From contig CALULJ010000024.1 in the NCBI GenBank assembly GCA_944321445.1, positions 1 through 33,776 of the forward strand: a DNA stretch of 33,776 bases, in the 5' to 3' direction. A program made the translations under genes and the position numbers. This DNA is from an uncultured Collinsella sp. (GTDB taxonomy: Bacteria; Actinomycetota; Coriobacteriia; Coriobacteriales; Coriobacteriaceae). Each line of letters opens with the position of its first letter. The stretch's first letter is position 1. Below, piece by piece: positions 31,983 to 33,776 of the stretch. The notes below the pieces were generated by a model. The model made no database searches. It was given only the letters and a program-made list of their open reading frames with translations, and had not been told where the DNA came from.

Positions 31983-33776
31983 GGAATTATCCCCGCATGC
32001 GCGGGGAGCACTCCTCCGTCCTCTTGTAGAGCGTCTCGATGTCGGGATCATCCCCGCATGCGCGGATAGCACACGTCGTGCGCTGCCGCGTTTCCTCGGT
32101 CGGCGGGATCATCCCCGCATGCGCAGGGATCACCGGACGATAGACGACGCGAACGAGCTGTGCGGGGAACACTTAGACTCGTAGCGAGCCATTCACTTAG
32201 CACCGGAATCATCCCCGCATACGCGGGGAGCACGCGGCCTCGTCGCCCACCCAGTTCATGCCGCAGGGACCATCCCCGCAAACGCGGGGAGCACCCAGCT
32301 ACGGATGCGGCGCCCGACGTCTGCTTTGGGATCATCCCCGCATGCGCGGGGAACACCGAATCGCGTAGTCGGTGCCGCACCCCTTGACGGGATCATCCCC
32401 GCATACGCGGGGAGCACACAGTCCCATCGGAATCCATCTCGGGCGAGATGGGATCATCCCCGCATGCGCGGGGAGCACGAAAGGTAAGTGCGGGATGGTC
32501 TTCAGCTGCTGGGATCATCCCCGCATGCGCGGGGAGCACCTGTCAGCCGAGGGTTACAGGCCGTGGCGCCGGGGATCATCCCCGCATGCGCGGGGAGCAC
32601 TTGATTTCGTCATCGTCAGCCGCGTGCGACGGAGGATCATCCCCGCATGCGCGGGGAGCACAGATGCCGCGCCGGGAGAATCTGTTTACCAGCGGGATCA
32701 TCCCCGCATGCGCGGGGAGCACGCGGTCTGCTGGTCGAAGCCGCGGTTGCGGGCGGGATCATCCCCGCATGCGCGGGGAGCACGGGCCCACGACCGACGC
32801 TATCTGGCCCACGGTGGGATCATCCCCGCATGCGCGGGGAGCACTGAAGACGCCTTCAACGAAGCTCTTGCCGCATGGGATCATCCCCGCATGCGCGGGG
32901 AGCACGGGCTGTCCGACGGTACCGGCACGAACACCGGGGGATCATCCCCGCATGCGCGGGGAGCACTTCCCATGAGGAGGTACCATGACCCCTGCAGAGG
33001 GATCATCCCCGCATGCGCGGGGAGCACCGCCGAGACGAACGCCTCGGCCTGCGTCCAGTCGGATCATCCCCGCATGCGCGGGGAGCACTAGGAGTAGCCG
33101 CCAATCTCGTTCAGGACGCTGGGATCATCCCCGCATGCGCGGGGAGCACGTCGGGGACGGCGTGCAGATAGTCGACACGATGGGATCATCCCCGCATGCG
33201 CGGGGAGCACACCACGGCGTGGACCGTGAGGCCCGACCCCGTGGGATCATCCCCGCATGCGCGGGGAGCACACGTCGTTCGCGATGGATTTCATGACGGT
33301 GTAGGGATCATCCCCGCATGCGCGGGGAGCACATGAGTATAGAACTCAGCTGTTGCGTGGTCACAGGATCAACCCCGCATGCGCGGGGAGCACCAGAGCG
33401 CGCCGCCAAGCGCCCCCATCGCCATGGGATCATCCCCGCATGCGCGGGGAGCACCCTCGCTCAATGAAGCAGTAGCACGAAAGCTTGGGATCATCCCCGC
33501 ATGCGCGGGGGGCACTTCAGGCCACGCTGGCGCAGGCCACCGCGAAGAGGATCATCCCCGCATGCGCGGGGAGCACTTCAGCCGCGAGTCCAAGCAGGAC
33601 GACGACCAGGGATCATCCCCGCATGCGCGGGGAGCACACGAACATTACGGCCTTACCGGTGTCCATCTGAGGATCATCCCCGCATGCGCGGGGAGCACCG
33701 CTAACACCTACACCACCTCTAACGAGAACGGGGCTCACCCCCGCATCCGCGGCGAGCACCACCGACCGGGGACACG
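31983..33776 (-). CRISPR. Type I-E CRISPR array, 29 repeats plus one truncated
   Basis: Repeats are 28 conserved bases plus a variable 29th, at a 61-base period, giving 32-base spacers. Within the repeat CCCCGCATGCGCGGGG is a perfect hairpin. In the crRNA sense (minus strand) the repeat starts GTGCTCCCCGC and ends GCGGGGATGATCC, the form of type I-E repeats, so transcription should run leftward and the leader should lie to the right, beyond the window. Repeat starts (+ strand) run 31984, 32045, 32106, 32206, 32267, 32329 and then every 61 bases to 33732. Repeats from 32329 to 33671 are nearly identical; those at the left are degenerate, as expected of the trailer end. The last one (33732) is also degenerate, close to the window edge. 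No cas gene is in the window. The array may continue past 33776. Confidence 0.97.
32161..32172 (-). repeat. Truncated CRISPR repeat
   Basis: Only TGCGGGGAACAC, the last 12 + strand bases of a repeat, remains here. It is followed by a normal 33-base spacer (32173-32205) and preceded by a shortened 27-base spacer remnant (32134-32160). The gap from 32106 to the next full repeat is 100 rather than 122 bases, so about 22 bases spanning a spacer-repeat junction were lost. Confidence 0.75.

Noticed and set aside
31553-32011. 152-codon minus-strand frame next to the CRISPR array
   Set aside because: It starts inside a CRISPR repeat, has no ribosome binding site and shows no protein-like pattern.
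31963-33704. Many open frames in the last 1.8 kb giving repeated peptides such as HARGA and IIPACAGST
   Set aside because: They are translations of CRISPR repeats and spacers at a 61-base period; no start signals or protein features.

Overview
The window is high-GC DNA that reads like a gut actinobacterium of the class Coriobacteriia (Collinsella/Olsenella-like). This is inferred from GC content, the use of C-terminal triple S-layer homology (SLH) modules on secreted proteins, a Tat-type lipoprotein PstS, and a type I-E CRISPR repeat of actinobacterial form. It is not proven by any marker search. Almost every gene carries housekeeping or transport functions. The accessory material sits at the two ends and in the spacers between genes.

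Layout. 1-6524: two adjacent secreted, SLH-anchored proteases on the + strand, a papain-like C1 enzyme cut by the window edge and a large subtilisin-like S8 enzyme. 6562-8776 (-): an ABC-F ATPase followed by a coupled small membrane protein. 9133-13087 (-): the phosphate uptake operon pstS-pstC-pstA-pstB, with a candidate Pho-type direct repeat upstream, a terminator downstream and no phoU. 13267-16862 (-): a PepV-like M20 dipeptidase, a PGP-type HAD phosphatase and ribosomal protein S1 (TTG start). 17239-17973 (+): another HAD hydrolase, convergent with a cysteine desulfidase-like UPF0597 protein (18195-19514, -). 19686-22850 (-): argH and argG, the last two steps of arginine synthesis; each is preceded by structure that looks like attenuation, including an arginine-rich leader ORF before argG. 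23242-28344 (-): an MFS transporter, a Cof-type HAD phosphatase and DNA polymerase I. 28670-30352 (+): a secreted protein with seven RCC1 repeats and three SLH domains. 30621-30869 (+): an 82-residue zinc-ribbon protein with a double-glycine leader-like N-terminus. 31037-31528 (-): a small membrane protein. 31983-33776: a type I-E CRISPR array of 29 repeats plus one truncated repeat. It is read on the minus strand, so its leader and any cas genes should lie to the right of the window.

Between the genes are several families of inverted repeats. A GGGGACGGGGGTGCC palindrome recurs at three loci (about 8839-9127, 13117-13229, 25488-25560). A 211-bp MITE-like element with 36-37 bp terminal inverted repeats lies upstream of argG. 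A cluster of nested hairpins fills the convergent junction at 17978-18184.

The best candidates for something undescribed are the argG leader-peptide attenuator, the GG-leader zinc-ribbon peptide, the dispersed palindromes, and the record of decay and PAM-derived bases within the CRISPR array. No complete novel multi-gene system is visible. All functional calls are by eye from motifs, without database searches.
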